Of a stretch of DNA of 64,000 nucleotides, positions 11,452 through 23,775 are shown one piece after another. The translations under genes were made by a program, and so were the position numbers. Under the pieces are notes generated by a model. It was given only the letters and a program-made list of their open reading frames with translations. It did not search any database and was not told the origin of the DNA. The stretch is from Crotophaga sulcirostris (taxonomy: Eukaryota; Chordata; Aves; Cuculiformes; Crotophagidae). Each line of letters opens with the position of its first letter. Position 1 is the stretch's first letter. The stretch covers positions 4,102,100-4,166,099 of the forward strand of contig VYZB01000036.1 of NCBI GenBank assembly GCA_013397455.1, in the 5' to 3' direction.

Positions 11452-11599
11452 GTCATTGATGAGTACTTAGAACACTGCAAGATTAGGTCCCTTTCATCAC
11501 TGGTTATATTATGCTAGTATTTACAACTTTTAACACGTATCAGTAAATTTTTACTCAGTGAAGCGTGCTGACTTTTCAATCAACCTATCAGAATGTTTC

Positions 11600-11983
11600 A
11601 AATATGTTGTCTTAAAATCACAGTATCACAGTGTCACAGCATTACAAGGTTGGAAAGGACCTTTGAGATTATCGAGTCCAACCTATAACCCAACACTAAC
11701 ACTAATATCAACACCAACCCATTATCTAAACCATGGTACTAAGTGCCTCAACCAATCTCCTCTTAAACACCTCCAGGGATGGTGACTCCACCACCTCCCC
11801 AGTCAGAGCATTCCAATGGCCAGTCACCCTTTCAGTGAAGAATTTTTTCCTAATATCAAGCCTAAACCTCCCCTGACGAAGCTTGAGTCCATGTCTTCTT
11901 GTTCTGTTACTGGTCACCTGAGAGAAGAGACCAATCCCTGCCTGACTACAACCTCTTTTTATGTGTTAAATATGTGTTTTAAA
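11600..11983 (-). mobile_element. CR1 LINE tail with probable target-site duplication
   Basis: The antisense CR1 body covers about 11617-11967. On the plus strand it starts with the 3'-terminal repeat atcacagtatcacagtgtcacag and a UTR word (tggaaaggacctttgagatt), then runs through the ORF2 end. The 5' break falls inside the antisense of the NYLKGGC block. On the left lies aaatatgttgtcttaaa (11600-11616) and on the right aaatatgtgttttaaa (11968-11983), which differ by one base and one indel. They sit exactly at the element edges, so they are probably the target-site duplication. It is the same subfamily as the copies at 5785, 19739 and 62371. Confidence 0.88.
11726..11917 (-). pseudogene. CR1 ORF2 C-terminal fragment
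   Basis: An open frame of 63 codons encodes the last part of CR1 ORF2: …[20 protein letters not shown]…, then FKRRLVEALSTMV and a stop, in the same order as the other copies here. It has no catalytic motif and cannot be functional on its own. The ATG used is internal and has no significance. Confidence 0.8.
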
Positions 11984-13865
11984 GGGCTTGAATTCAATTT
12001 TTTTTCCAATAATTGCTATTTATATTTTATAATAGAAATATGGATCTAGTCTGTCATAAAGACCTTTACGTTTAAGGTCTCTGTCCTATGATTGGATTCA
12101 TGCCAGCAAATTCATGTCCAACCCACCTGATAACAATATAACATCAATGTCTAAATTAAGGAGCACCCAAGATCACAGTAAGGTCATTAGCTAGAAGGGT
12201 GGAGGCAGAGAGATAAGGTGAATTATAGGGTCCAATGGAATCAGTCATAAAAATTCCAGTGTTATTTTGCCACTTGGTATGATCATACAGTTCTTTTGAA
12301 AAGAATTGTATGGGTTTGCTGAACATTTTCAACTAAAGAACGCTAGTTTGCAAGCTTCAGTTAAGAAAGGGGAAATGATATAATGTTTACTATGTTGATA
12401 AAAACCCTAAAGTCATTTAAAGTATATTGATAATAAAATTAATTCTGTCACTTTTCTAATTATATACTTTAAGAAGTCAAGGAGGTGACTTTTATAAAAT
12501 ATTTATTCTAACTATACTTGAAAATTGCTACTGAATTCTTCCTTTTTCTGAGCACTTTATGATGATCCTCATTGCCAGCTAAATATGTAGTCCATACTAA
12601 TAATACCACTTTGTCTACCAGTTCATTAAAATTCTACTGCTACTAGACCTTCTCTTGGGACGACACTATTGAACAAAGCCTGAAGATACCTCACGCTAAA
12701 GAGATAACTCTACTCAATCTATGCAGTTCAGTTCCTTCAAAAAAAAAAAAGACAATATGCTAATAAGCATCACTTGAGAATAAAAATTTAAATAATCACT
12801 TATGAATTTATCCACAGCTGACAGCTTTATTAATCTCTGTAGCTGCTGTCATTTGATAAAGAACAACATATAATAAAAACTCTGCAAATTACCTAATTAG
12901 GCATTCTGCAGCAGAAGCTCTGCTATTATAACAACCAGTAATCAGGTAAAAAACACCAAACAATAACATTTCTCTTGGAAAGGAACAGCTCTTTGAGATT
13001 CTTCCTCATTTATGATGATCTAGCCACAAATATATGAAAGAGTAATGTTTCATAGTCGAAAGCAATATTCTGGCATGTAGCTATTATTACTAAGAGATGA
13101 AGAAGAATCCTTGTGCTTGACAGGAAGTCTCTCTTCCAAAAATAACCTGGTGCACAATTGTTATAGCATGCACAGAAATATATCCCAGAACCTGCAAACT
13201 CTTTTTATCAGGAGAGCCAGGAGGACTTGGAGGGGTTAGTTTATTTATAGATCTATATGACTCTTATTATCTTTCTGAGGAGAGATCTAATTTCAATAGA
13301 GCTGAATCCAGTGGAAAACATTCCAGTGCAACTCCTTCCAAACACTAATAACACTTGAAACAATCATGTATCTTGTATAACGGGGATGATTTTTATCTGG
13401 TCATTGTTAGGCACCTTAGTATAAGCTAGTCATCACAGTTTAGGACAAAACAGGACTGTGTTCACCTCATCCTGAAAAAAAATATTGAAATAATTCTTGA
13501 GAAACTGTGATTAAAAAGGTCTATTTCCTTCAGCTGATGATATAGCTATGTAGTTGACATTGCAAATTCCTGAAGTTAACTGTGATATCTCTAAAATATG
13601 TTCTTCCATTGTGTTTACTGATGGTGTGGGTAGTTTTATCTCATCACCAGAGATTCACGGATCCTATAGTCCTTCAGGTAATACATTAGATACTGTAGGA
13701 ATGAAACAAAGTACTACAAAGTTTTGAAACTTCAGTAAACCCACTTTTGCATACTGCCTCTTTAATTTTGTCTTTTTTACAGAGGGAACCCAAAACTTTT
13801 AATCATTTTTGCTTGCCTTAAAAGACGTAAAAGGATGTTAAAAGTGGGAAAAACGACCCCAGTAT
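11984..13865. other. AT-rich unique DNA, no gene recognised
   Basis: The segment includes a 12-A run near 12740 and no repeat family or gene that I can name. Confidence 0.5.
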
Positions 13866-14428
13866 TGAGCCTGGCTGGGATAGGGTTAACTTTCCTCATA
13901 GCAGTCCATATATTGCTGTGCTTTGTATTTGTGGCTAGAAAAGTGCTGATAAAGCACCAATGTTATTGTTGAGCAGTGCTCACACAGCATCAAGGCTGTC
14001 TTTCCAGCCCTCACCTTATGAAGTCCAGTAGGGTGGGAGTGCACGAGAGGCTGGGAGGGGTTATAGCCAGGGCAGCTAACCAAACCTGGTCCAAAGTGTT
14101 GTTCTGTACTATATGAAGTCATGCTCGGCAATCAAAACTGAAGTAAAGGACTAGGAGACAGGAGGGATATTTGTGCTTATAGTGTTTATTTTCCAAGTAA
14201 CCACTATGCATCCTGAGGTTCTACAACCTAGAAAATAGTTGGACATCTGCTTGCTGATGGAAAGTAGTCAATAAATATCCTCTTTTGCTTTGTTTCCATG
14301 TATGTCCTTTGCTTTTCCTCTTAAGTGCCCTTATCTGAATTTATGAACTCCTAAATCTTATTTTCTTCTCTTGTCCTTTTGAGGAGGCTGAATGAGACAG
14401 AGACAGTGAGGGGTCTGGCAGCCAGACA
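13866..14428 (+). mobile_element. Solo LTR of an avian ERVL-type endogenous retrovirus
   Basis: The segment follows the layout of a common bird ERVL-class LTR: it opens with TGAGCCTGGCTGGGATAGGG, continues with a GAGCAGTGCTCACACAG block, a GAGAGGCTGGGAGGGGTTAT block, a GAAGTCATGCTCGGCA promoter-proximal block, then TTTTCCAAGTAACCACTATG, an AATAAA (14270-14275), and ends near GCCAGACA. The canonical TATA position is degraded (caatcaaaa). No internal gag, pol or env and no partner LTR occur in the window, so recombination between paired LTRs probably left this solo copy. The flanking 5-mers do not match, so the target duplication has decayed or the edges are off by a few bases. Identification rests on memory of the family, not a search. 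Confidence 0.75.
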
Positions 14429-14454
14429 AAATCAATCCATCGCAAATTCAAAAG

Positions 14455-14973
14455 CTATAAGAAGGAAGAGCAGTGGGTATTTTCTGTCTGGACTTCAGTA
14501 AGGCCTTTGATAGTGTCTTCTGTAAGATCCTCATAGAGAAGCAGTTGATGTTCAGGCTGCATGAATAGATAGTGAGGTGGACTCAAAACTGTTTGAATGC
14601 TTGGAACTAGAGGGTGGTGAAGAGGAGCACAAAGTCTAGTTGGAGGCCAGTGACCAGTGGTGTACCCCAGCAATCAACACTGGGCCCAGTCCTTTTTAAT
14701 ATCTTGATTAATGATCTGCATAATGGGACAGAGCGTACCCTCAGTAAGTTTGCAGATGATACCAAACAATAAGGAGTGCCTGATACATCAGAGGTTCATG
14801 CTGCGGTCCAGGATGACCTTAACAGGTTGGTGAAATGGGCTGGTAATTACACCTCATGAAGTTCAGCAAGGGGAACTGCAAATTCCTGCACCTGGGGAAG
14901 AATAACCCCAGGGACCAATGTATGTTGGGAGTCAGCAAACTGGAAAAGCAGCTTGGCAGAGAAGGATTTTTTT
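14455..14973 (+). mobile_element. CR1 LINE internal fragment, reverse-transcriptase palm
   Basis: The sense-strand translation shows the CR1 reverse-transcriptase core: LDFSKAFDSV near 14488-14515, a [12 protein letters not shown] block near 14680-14715, then SKFADDTK with the catalytic F-A-D-D at 14749-14760. It goes on through QDDLNRLVKWA and the FSKGNCKFLHLGKNNPRDQ block to EKQLGREG/AEKD at about 14973. Stop codons and frame changes interrupt it. Unlike a normal CR1 it lacks the 3' end entirely, so the 3' part was lost later by deletion or rearrangement. It sits only about 30 bases downstream of the solo LTR. Confidence 0.85.
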
Positions 14974-17900
14974 ACTTCCAGTCTATATGTTCAAGGCAGA
15001 GTCTGGCTTTTACTGTCAATAGCATTCAAAGCACAAATGTGGACGCAGAATGATATAGTTAATTATTCAAACAGAAGCAAAATATGTAACTCATTCTCCT
15101 CACAAAACAAAATTAAAACCACTTTTTGGAGGTGTACTAGTTAAGAAAATATTCTTCAAGTTTATGGCATAACCTACTTTATGGATTAAGCCATACCTTG
15201 AAAATATTTGTTTTTATCTCTGGTGAGACTGACATGATTGATCCAAACAACCGAGGGTGACTCTACCTACCTGATTTCTACTGAGATTCCTGTCTGAAAA
15301 ATATCTGTAAATAAGAAAGACCTTCTATCTTCGGCGCAGTCAAGCATCACTAAAGAGAAGTTGTTCTTCAGAAATGTATAATTTCCCATACAAATGGCTT
15401 TTGTACAGTGGTACAGTTACTAGATATGCACATATTTATGCTTATTTCCAGGCACAAATCCAGCCTTTTACTGCAGTACATATTTTGTAATCATGTGCAT
15501 TGTCAAAAAAATTGATATTTATTATCTGAGTCTGTTCGATATTTGAATACTCCTTAGTCTTTCTGATGAGAAGTGCTGGCTTTTCCCTTTGTTGTCATTG
15601 ATCTCATTAGATCTCTTTAAGCAGAAGACAAACAGAACTTCTTGGACATCTGGAATAATAGGAGGGATTGTTATGTTTTCTGACACCATTTTGAGAGATA
15701 AGGCATTTCTTCATTCTACTTGAAATAATTCATTTAGTCTTGTTCATCTAGCAATGCTGGAAAAGATCTTTCAGGACGTGAAGCTGAAATGATAACATTC
15801 AAAGACTGTTTTCTCCAACACAAAAATGTTTTAACTTTTGTATAGTACCCAAGACAAATTTTATGTGTGGATATCTTAGTATTTCATTTTGTTGTTAGTT
15901 GTATATATTTGCATTTATTTGCGTTTTTTTTCCTTCTTAATTGTTATACTGTGAATATTTCCATTGTGCTTTTTAACTTTGGTTAGAGCTTTTGTCATCT
16001 CTTTTAATTTTCCTCTATGCCATAACATGGGAAATTGGAGAACTCATTAGATGACTAGGTTTTGCAGTTATGTAGAATAAGTTGTCTTCTGTTTTGAGTA
16101 TATTGTGATTCCCTGTTTGCCTAAACTGTCTTTCTTCTGTGGAAGTGTCACTGGTGAACACATCTCTTTTGGTTTAAGTGCTACGTCTGTGTATAATCAT
16201 AAAGCTTTTTATAACAAACTACATTCAAGTTGTCCTTCTCCAGGTCTTGAAGACAGTTCTCTGTTAATTCTATGAAAAACTAACATTTTTTATTCCAGTT
16301 AGTAGGTGACATAAATGCCCCATACAAGTATCGAAGAAGAGACCATTTATATTATTTATACAATAATACAATTAATACAATAATAATCAAAGAATTTTAA
16401 CTATTCTGGCTTAGGTTACTGAATATATGTAGAGACAGGTGTAATAGCATGGAGCTAGGAATGAATACTAGGAAAAATATGGGTATTTATTTGCTTATAA
16501 TGCATTTTGATAAGATAAGTGGGTATAAAAATAATATACGTAATAATATGGATAACAGAAATCCAAACAGCACATTGTCTTTAGATTTGTAGAAGACACA
16601 TTGCTCAATCCTTGCAAGCAATTACCTCAGTCAAATGTTTTTCCACATTCTCCTTATTCATGGAGGGAATTCTCTTTTTTTGCTACAGAATCTAGAGGTT
16701 CAATGTAAATATAAGGAGAAATAGTTTAGTCAGTAAACTTCTCCAGGATTTTCATATCCAAGTCCATCTGAACACTAGTGGATGATAAAATATATTAAAA
16801 ATGAAGAAAGATAATTCATAGAACAAAATATTCCAGAAAATGTAATGTCCTTATAATATCTATATTAACATCTGAACATTTTTTATCAAACATAAATAAT
16901 TTATACATTTTCAATTAACACTTTTAATTTTATTGGTCAAGAAGAAAACCACTGCAATGGATATTTTTGGGAAACTTTTAATTTGATAGATAAATTTCAA
17001 TTTATTTATTACATTTATTTAAATTTATTTAATTTCATAGAGTGGATTGTAAAAAAAATAAAATAAAAATATTAAGTGGAACCAGTAAAATGTTTTCACT
17101 GCCAACCCTCCCACTGACCCAGTCTTAAAAAGCACAATATTGTAATATTTTACAGCCATTTTATCATCTCTTCTGTACTTAAGCTAAATCTTTGCTACAC
17201 ATGCACCAGAGTTTTGTCTTTACTGAGAAACCTGCAACTGAATGTTATGAGTAGAACTCTGAGTGTAAGCACTGTTAATTGTGTAAACAAGCGTACCATC
17301 AGATCCTGTTCCCATGTATCTGACATGGGTATTGGGTTTCTCATGACTACCTTAATTCATACATGCTTAATGGAAAAGTAGAGAAGATACTAAGCTACAT
17401 TACAAAACTGTAAAATTGTGGTTTTACTTTGGGAGAAGCATCTGGAACCAAATTTTTGGGGATTTGGCAGTGTTCAAAGCTTTCAAACACATCCATTTTG
17501 GCACATTCAGAAGTATTTTATACCTTCTGAATTTCTCTGGATAGAATTTCTTGGTCCTTGATTCCCCTGCTTACTTAGGTGTCTTTAGAACTGAGGAAAA
17601 ACCAAGTCATTTCCTCTCATAGTAGTCAAGCTTCAATTTTCTGTTTCAGAAAAGGTAAACTCTACTTTGAAGGTCTTTTGTTAGCTGTTGACTTTATTCA
17701 TCTAGGAAATATGTCAGAGAGGCAAACCACACCATGGCAATACGCACCCAGTGACCATGTAATTTCATTCAGCTATGAGGCTGCGCAACATTCCCGGCAG
17801 TCTGAGAAATGACCTTGTCTTCTCTGTTGCTGCCCTCTCTTCTTTTAGAGGTCAAAATAGTGAAATGCTATGAGTGGAAAAGTTTTTTTTTGTGAAAATT

Positions 17901-19738
17901 TCCTTTGCCAGCATTAAAAACAATACAAACCAAATGAGATCTAGGCCAAACAAAATATCTTAAAATCCTTTTTCATACTTTCATATAGTAAAGTGACTGA
18001 GTAGAAATGGCATTAGTAAAGATTGCAAATGTGATATTTAGAAACAATGACTTTACATAACATCCAATGCAACAAATAAGCATAATTTAAAAATAAACTA
18101 AAAGACCAAGATAGTATATAATATTATTACCTCTTATTATTAATAATCTTTTCTTCATTTTTGATAATTCCATCTCTTTGGAATTATGTCTTTTCACATG
18201 CTTAATCCACAAAAGTTTGTACCCAAAGTATTTCTTATCCAATATAAAGCACAACACATGAGAAATACTAAATAAACTGAATTTTCCTTTAGGAAGTGTT
18301 TGTTGATATTTACGCGGTGAAAACATTTATATCTGACTTTCCCAAAGGCTACTCTTACTGTAATGAATTGGTAATATTTTGGACCCAAAATGGGTAATCC
18401 TTTCTTTTTCTGTTTCCAAAACTGTTTCCACACTTGTTCATGCATTTTTCTTTGATATAACTGTGAACCTCTATTTCAAGCTTAGTTTACTTAAAATCTT
18501 AAATGTATTGGATGATTGATTGGCTTGCTGGACTTAAGTCTACCATGAAAATTGGCATGACCTGGCCTTATAATGTTCTATCTCTCTGCCCTGTCATAGC
18601 AATTTGAATGAGACCCATATTTTAATAGCCATTTGTACTGTTTATACAGTCAGCTTGGCTATGTCCTTTACAATTGCAAGTTGAATGGCTTCCTTCTGCT
18701 GAGGAATGGATTTTACACTACACTATAACCTGATACAGATTTTGCTGTGTTTCCTTGCCTTTCAGAGTGAGAAAGCCATGTATCACATCAATTGTGACTT
18801 TATTCTTCTCTTATCTCGCTCTTTCCAGTTTTATACTTCTTAGTTTGTTTTTTACACTGTTGGTGTCTGGGTCGGTAGAAAAGTTAAATGTTGTGGATTC
18901 TGCCTCTCCCTTTCTTGCACACAGTACTAACATGGCACTTCCATTTCTCCAGTGTCTTCCAGAAAGGTTCTATACCAAATGAAGCAAACTGAGGAGCAAG
19001 CCACTGCTTGCTTTGCTTTTGGAAGTGTTGAACATAAATTTTTATTCTGGTTCCTTCCTATTAAGAAATTCTGTGTTATCCATAAGAAGACTGATAAAAA
19101 ATTGCTGCTGATAACAGTTATTTGTTCTATTATGTATCCTCTTTACAGTGTCTTCCTTCTAGATAGACCCATTTGTGTGTCCTCTGTGAGGTCAGCAACT
19201 GACCCTTTGTCAGGTACAGCTGGTTCCATTTCGCTCCAATGAACCCACCTCAGCTGAGCCCCTCAGCCAAGACAGTGGCACATCTGGGAAAATGTATTTA
19301 AGAAAAGGGAGAGAGAGGGAACAAAAGTAGTGAGAAGCAACAGAGGGAACAGCAAAATCAGAAGGAGGCACTCCATGGGAGGGCAGATATTGCCTGTGGG
19401 GGATCTAAGCAGGTTTATTGTCGCACTTATTCCAGCTATCTTTTTATGAGAAAATAGCAACATGTGTAAATCTGAAGTATTGTAGTACAAACATGTGTTG
19501 CATTAACAGGACTGAAAAGCAAGAGAAAGAATGGAAATTTTGTGGGATCTGAAAGGAATATATTGTTAAAACTGAGCAGTCAAAAGTCTGACAATTCCCA
19601 GAGCTCACAGCAAAAAAAAGTAGGGGAGTGAAATGGTATTTCTTGTTGTAACATATAAGCATTATCAGCTCTATTTGGGTGCTATGTGAAGCTCCAGGAA
19701 GCAGGGTCCCTTCTGAAAACTCCAGACATGCTGAGACA
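14974..19738. other. AT-rich unique DNA, no gene recognised
   Basis: This is about 4.8 kb without a recognisable repeat family. Low-complexity A/T stretches occur at 16340-16395 and 16975-17075. ORFs such as 18952-19242 and 18087-18445 carry no motif that I recognise. Confidence 0.5.
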
Positions 19739-20322
19739 GTGTCACAGTATCACAGTATCATAAGGCTGGAAAGGACCTCTGAGATCATCAAGTCCAACCT
19801 ATAAGCCAACACTAACACCATCCCATCATCTAAACCATGGCACTCAGTGCCTCATCCAGTCTTCCCTTAGACACCTCCAAGGTCGGCGACTCCACCACCT
19901 CCCTGGGCAGCGCATTCCAGTGGCCAATCACCCTTTCACTGAAGAACTTTTTCCTAACATCAAGTCTAAACTTTCCCTGACGTAGCTAAAGTCCATGCCC
20001 TCCAGTTCTGTCACTGGTCACCTGTGAGAAGAGACCAACCCCTGCTTGACTACAACCTCCTTTTAGGTAGTTGTAGAGAGCAATAAGGTCTCCCCTGAGT
20101 CTCCTCTTCTCCAGACTAAACAGCCCCAGCTCCCTCAGTCGCTCCTTGTAGGGCTTGTGCTGCAGCCCCTTCACCATCTTTGTTGCCCTCCTCTGGACAC
20201 CCTCCAGTATCCTGACATCTTTCTGCATCCTGCATCAGGAATAGTGTAGCGATCAGGACCAGAGAAGTTATTGTATCCCTCTACTCAGCACTGGTCAGAC
20301 CTCACCTTGAATACTGTGTACA
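19739..20322 (-). mobile_element. CR1 LINE with an inverted 5' segment (twin-priming structure)
   Basis: The segment at 19739-20222 is an antisense CR1 tail: terminal repeat gtcacagtatcacagtatca, UTR, ORF2 end, up to AAAGATGTCAGGATACTGGA. Immediately beyond two filler bases, 20225-20322 is CR1 in the opposite (plus) orientation, covering the piece of ORF2 that should lie just upstream (from GCATCCTG to ATACTGTGTACA). Compared with the copy at 5785, 22 nucleotides between the two pieces are missing. An inverted 5' segment with a small deletion at the inner point is the hallmark of twin priming in LINE-1. Same subfamily as the copies at 5785, 11617 and 62371. Confidence 0.9.
19810..20228 (-). 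pseudogene. CR1 ORF2 C-terminal fragment with one stop
   Basis: The frame reads from the inversion point ([20 protein letters not shown]…, [13 protein letters not shown]…, [10 protein letters not shown]) to a premature TAG where sister copies have a lysine codon (stop at 19986-19988), then stays recognisable in the same frame to the normal ORF2 end near 19835. Only the region downstream of the polymerase palm is present, so it has no enzymatic function. Confidence 0.75.
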
Positions 20323-23300
20323 CACAACAGATCCTTTGTGTACAGAGTGAAATAGTTAATCAGGAGGAGATGTCACATGCACAGAGTGAACAAAGTAGAG
20401 ACTCAACTATCAATTATTCTGAAGAAAACTTATTCCTGAAAATACTCTTGCTATTGGTTTGTAATAATTATGTCTTCCTGTTTAGTGACCTACTAGGTAT
20501 CCACATAATGTGTCCTCTGACATGTGTTTGAGCTGACTCCTGGAAACAAGGCTGATTATTTGTATCACTTCTGAGTTATGATAAGTAAAACTTTGACCTT
20601 TACTGAAATAATGCATACATTTGAGTATTCCCTGTTTCCCACTCTGCCACAGTACAACACTTTGTTTATTTCTCTCCAGGTCACATTAGAATGAAATGTG
20701 CTCTCATCAGAAGCCATGAAGTACATCGTAAAATGCCACATGTTGACCCTAGCAATACTGGATGCAACTCCAGGATTTCAGCAGAGATGTCCTTGCTCAG
20801 ACCAGAGCTGGAATTTGGTGCTTTGAAATATTAAGAAAAAAATGTCTCATAAACAATTAAATCGAAGGGGAAAACAAAGACAAAATTCAATTTTAAAGGT
20901 AAAATAAAAGCAAAGTTCCCGTAAGCCTCTCTGTAATAGCTCTGATCCAAGAGGTCAATCTATTAAAAAAATTAAAGAACTATAACTAAAAGGAACTCAG
21001 AAGCTACCGAATTTTGTTTTCTCAGTAAAACTGAATGCAGCTCTGGGGTGTATAAGTGTAGTCACAAAAGTAAAGTTTAAGTCTTCATAACAAAATATGA
21101 CAGAAGGTGAGAGATAATTGAAAGTACAAGGCTATTAGTATGTTGCAGGCTAAGAATACACTCATGGATGTATGAATAAAAATGAACATCTAAGCAATGC
21201 AATTTAATTAAAATAGTACGATTCCACTGTAATTATATTCACTAAAAATTTGGAAATTAATAAAAGAACTTATCAGTTCTTTGAAAAAATTCAAGAAAAA
21301 TAATGAGGCTGCAAAGGTCTTTATTTCTACAAATATGTGATCCTTGTGGATATTGATGACAGAAGCCTTGTTTTCAAGGGCTGTGACTTTTATGTGTGCC
21401 AACACAAACTTAGATCACCTAGTTAACATGCATTAAGTTAATGTAATAGACAATGAGCCATGGATAGAAATGGATCTTGGTGACAGAGTATGTTTGATGG
21501 CTTACAAGCTAATGGTCAAAAATTTATTGTAACTGTAATTCTTCAGAAAGAATAGCCAGCTAATTGTTTAGGCTAATAACTTGCACATAAAAAGTGCAAA
21601 TGCTTTACTAGAAGTACTCCACTAGCTCATTAGGTTTGTACATAGGTGGCACAAGTCTGCAGGATGTAGAGGAGACAATTTTTGAGAATGTTAGCATGGG
21701 CTTTCTTGGCAAGTATAGAGAGTGGAAGAGTATCTCAAATATAGTAGTGACAATTAATTTCATCACAGGACCGCTTTCTGGTGTAACATATTCCATGACA
21801 TGACTCCACTGCTGTCAATTAAGATATTAGTGCAAAGGTGACTCCACTGCTGTCAATTAAGATATTAGTGCAAAGGTTCCACAAGAACATGAGTAAATAT
21901 TGTTATTAATAAACTGGATTAAATCTGATAACGAGAATGGTTCTCTTCTTCTAACAGTATGATTTGTTGATCCAGATCTGAGGACAAACTTTGAGGAAAC
22001 ATATATGATGGGTTTTCTACATAGAATTAGTATCAGCCATATTTTATGAACGTCAGATATCACTTTTTATACTCTTACTCTGTAAAAATGGACATTCTGG
22101 ACAAGTTAATGAGTGAAAGATTAAAGACACTAATAAAGTAACAAAGCATAGTCATATTTTCAACTGTACTTTTCTTGACCTCTTTATTATATAAGCCTGG
22201 CAACAAACTGAGATATTTAGTACAAAAGTGACTTTATTACTAGAAATGTTAACATTTTAGAGGGATAACATCCCTCTTGTTTTACAGCCATCATCAACTA
22301 TTTATGTCTTAAGGCTTATATAAATCGCTCCGCTAATGTAAAAATTTCCATTAGAAAAAATACAATTAGAATAGAGTTTTAAAAAGTGTGTTATCTCATT
22401 AAGTCCATTATAAAAGTGACAAAACCATCAGCACTGTTCTGACATTCTTCATTGTATTGTACAGCTCACTGTCTAATTTGTTAAATTATAGGAGAGATAC
22501 ATGAGTAATAATCGCTAATATCAAACCTGCTTAAAGTAGGAGGTTCTTCTTATGGCACCCAAACCTAGTAAGTTAAAAATGTATTCACTTTGAATGTCTA
22601 AGTTTCCATGGATTTATGTTATATTTTCCTGCCTTTTCCTTATAGTTTTGTCACTGTCAAGTGCAATATTTTTTTCCTGGGAAAACTGAAACTGCATTAT
22701 TTTTGAAGTGATTTGTATCTGCCTACAAGTGATAAGTGTCTACATATTCATAACTGGCTTTAAATATGAAGAGATATGACAAAAAACGATTCGGTTAACA
22801 GACTGATGAATACTAAGGTGGGCTTGTTTTTGTGGGTTTTTTGTTTGTTATTCATAGCTACTTCTTAATAAAATTGTTATACTTGAGGAGAGAGAAAAAA
22901 AATCTGTACTCTTCAAGTGAATAGATCTGTAGACATTCACTGTCATTCAATAAATAAACATGAGAAAGGTATTAGATTTGTTTAGAACACAGCTCACAAA
23001 CATTACTTTTTTCCTTAGCGTAACATGGTAAATATACTCTTCCCTAAACACTGATTGAAATTGAGTGCAGCCCATGATTTTTGTTTCTATTATCTTTCAC
23101 TTGTTCTTCTTCCCCATGTGCTTGTCCCTTGTCGACTCTTTCTGTACTCTGCCTAATTAGACTCAAAGTTCCTTGGACCAGAGATATGCTCATGAGCTTG
23201 TCTGTTTATGGCCTTGGGCAAACACAGCAAAGTTCCTACAACACCAGCTCCTCCTAAACTGCATATAACATCTCTAAGAGAAGTGGAAAATCTTCCTATG

Positions 23301-23480
23301 CTTTGAATAGGCTTTTGCTATTAGTACAAGCAACAGCTCAAGCTGACTAAAATTTAAAATTAAAATTTAAAAACAAGAAAAAAAATACAGTGTAGTTATG
23401 GTCCTGTGTAAAAAATAGAAGAGGGAAAAAAATATATATATAAAGAATAATGATCTATATGTTCACCTCCAAGAGAAGAG
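20323..23480. other. AT-rich unique DNA, no gene recognised
   Basis: Apart from the 38-bp tandem duplication at 21801-21876 and a short TA run near 23432-23442, I see no repeat family or gene. Confidence 0.5.
21801..21876. repeat. Perfect 38-bp tandem duplication
   Basis: The unit begins TGACTCCACTGCTGTCAATT and ends AGTGCAAAGG. It occurs at 21801-21838 and again, without a single mismatch, at 21839-21876. It overlaps no recognised element. Identity suggests a very recent event, or an assembly artefact. Confidence 0.95.
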
Positions 23481-23775
23481 GATCACAGAAAACCCTCTTC
23501 AGACTCTATATGCACTTCTACATACTCTGTGGGAATACTGACATGCTGGCATTGACATCCCAGAATCCTCCCTGAAAGCTGACAGATCCCACCTCTCTGA
23601 AATGAATCTCTGGGCACCTTCAGCACCGGGCTCCCCCCTGCCTTGCCGCACAGCCCTGCCGACACTGCTCCCTGGCAGCAGCTTGGACAGGGGCTGGGGA
23701 CCTTGTCCATGGGTGGCTGGCTAGGGAGTCCCAGGTGAAGTTGGTCAAGGCAGTTATGGTCTGTTGGCACACTCA
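23481..23775. other. GC-richer block of unknown origin
   Basis: The composition rises sharply (for example caccgggctcccccctgcct). A 95-codon ORF on the minus strand (23483-23770) is proline/cysteine-containing but has no domain that I recognise. It could be an old LTR or other retroelement piece. I see no terminal repeats. Confidence 0.3.
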
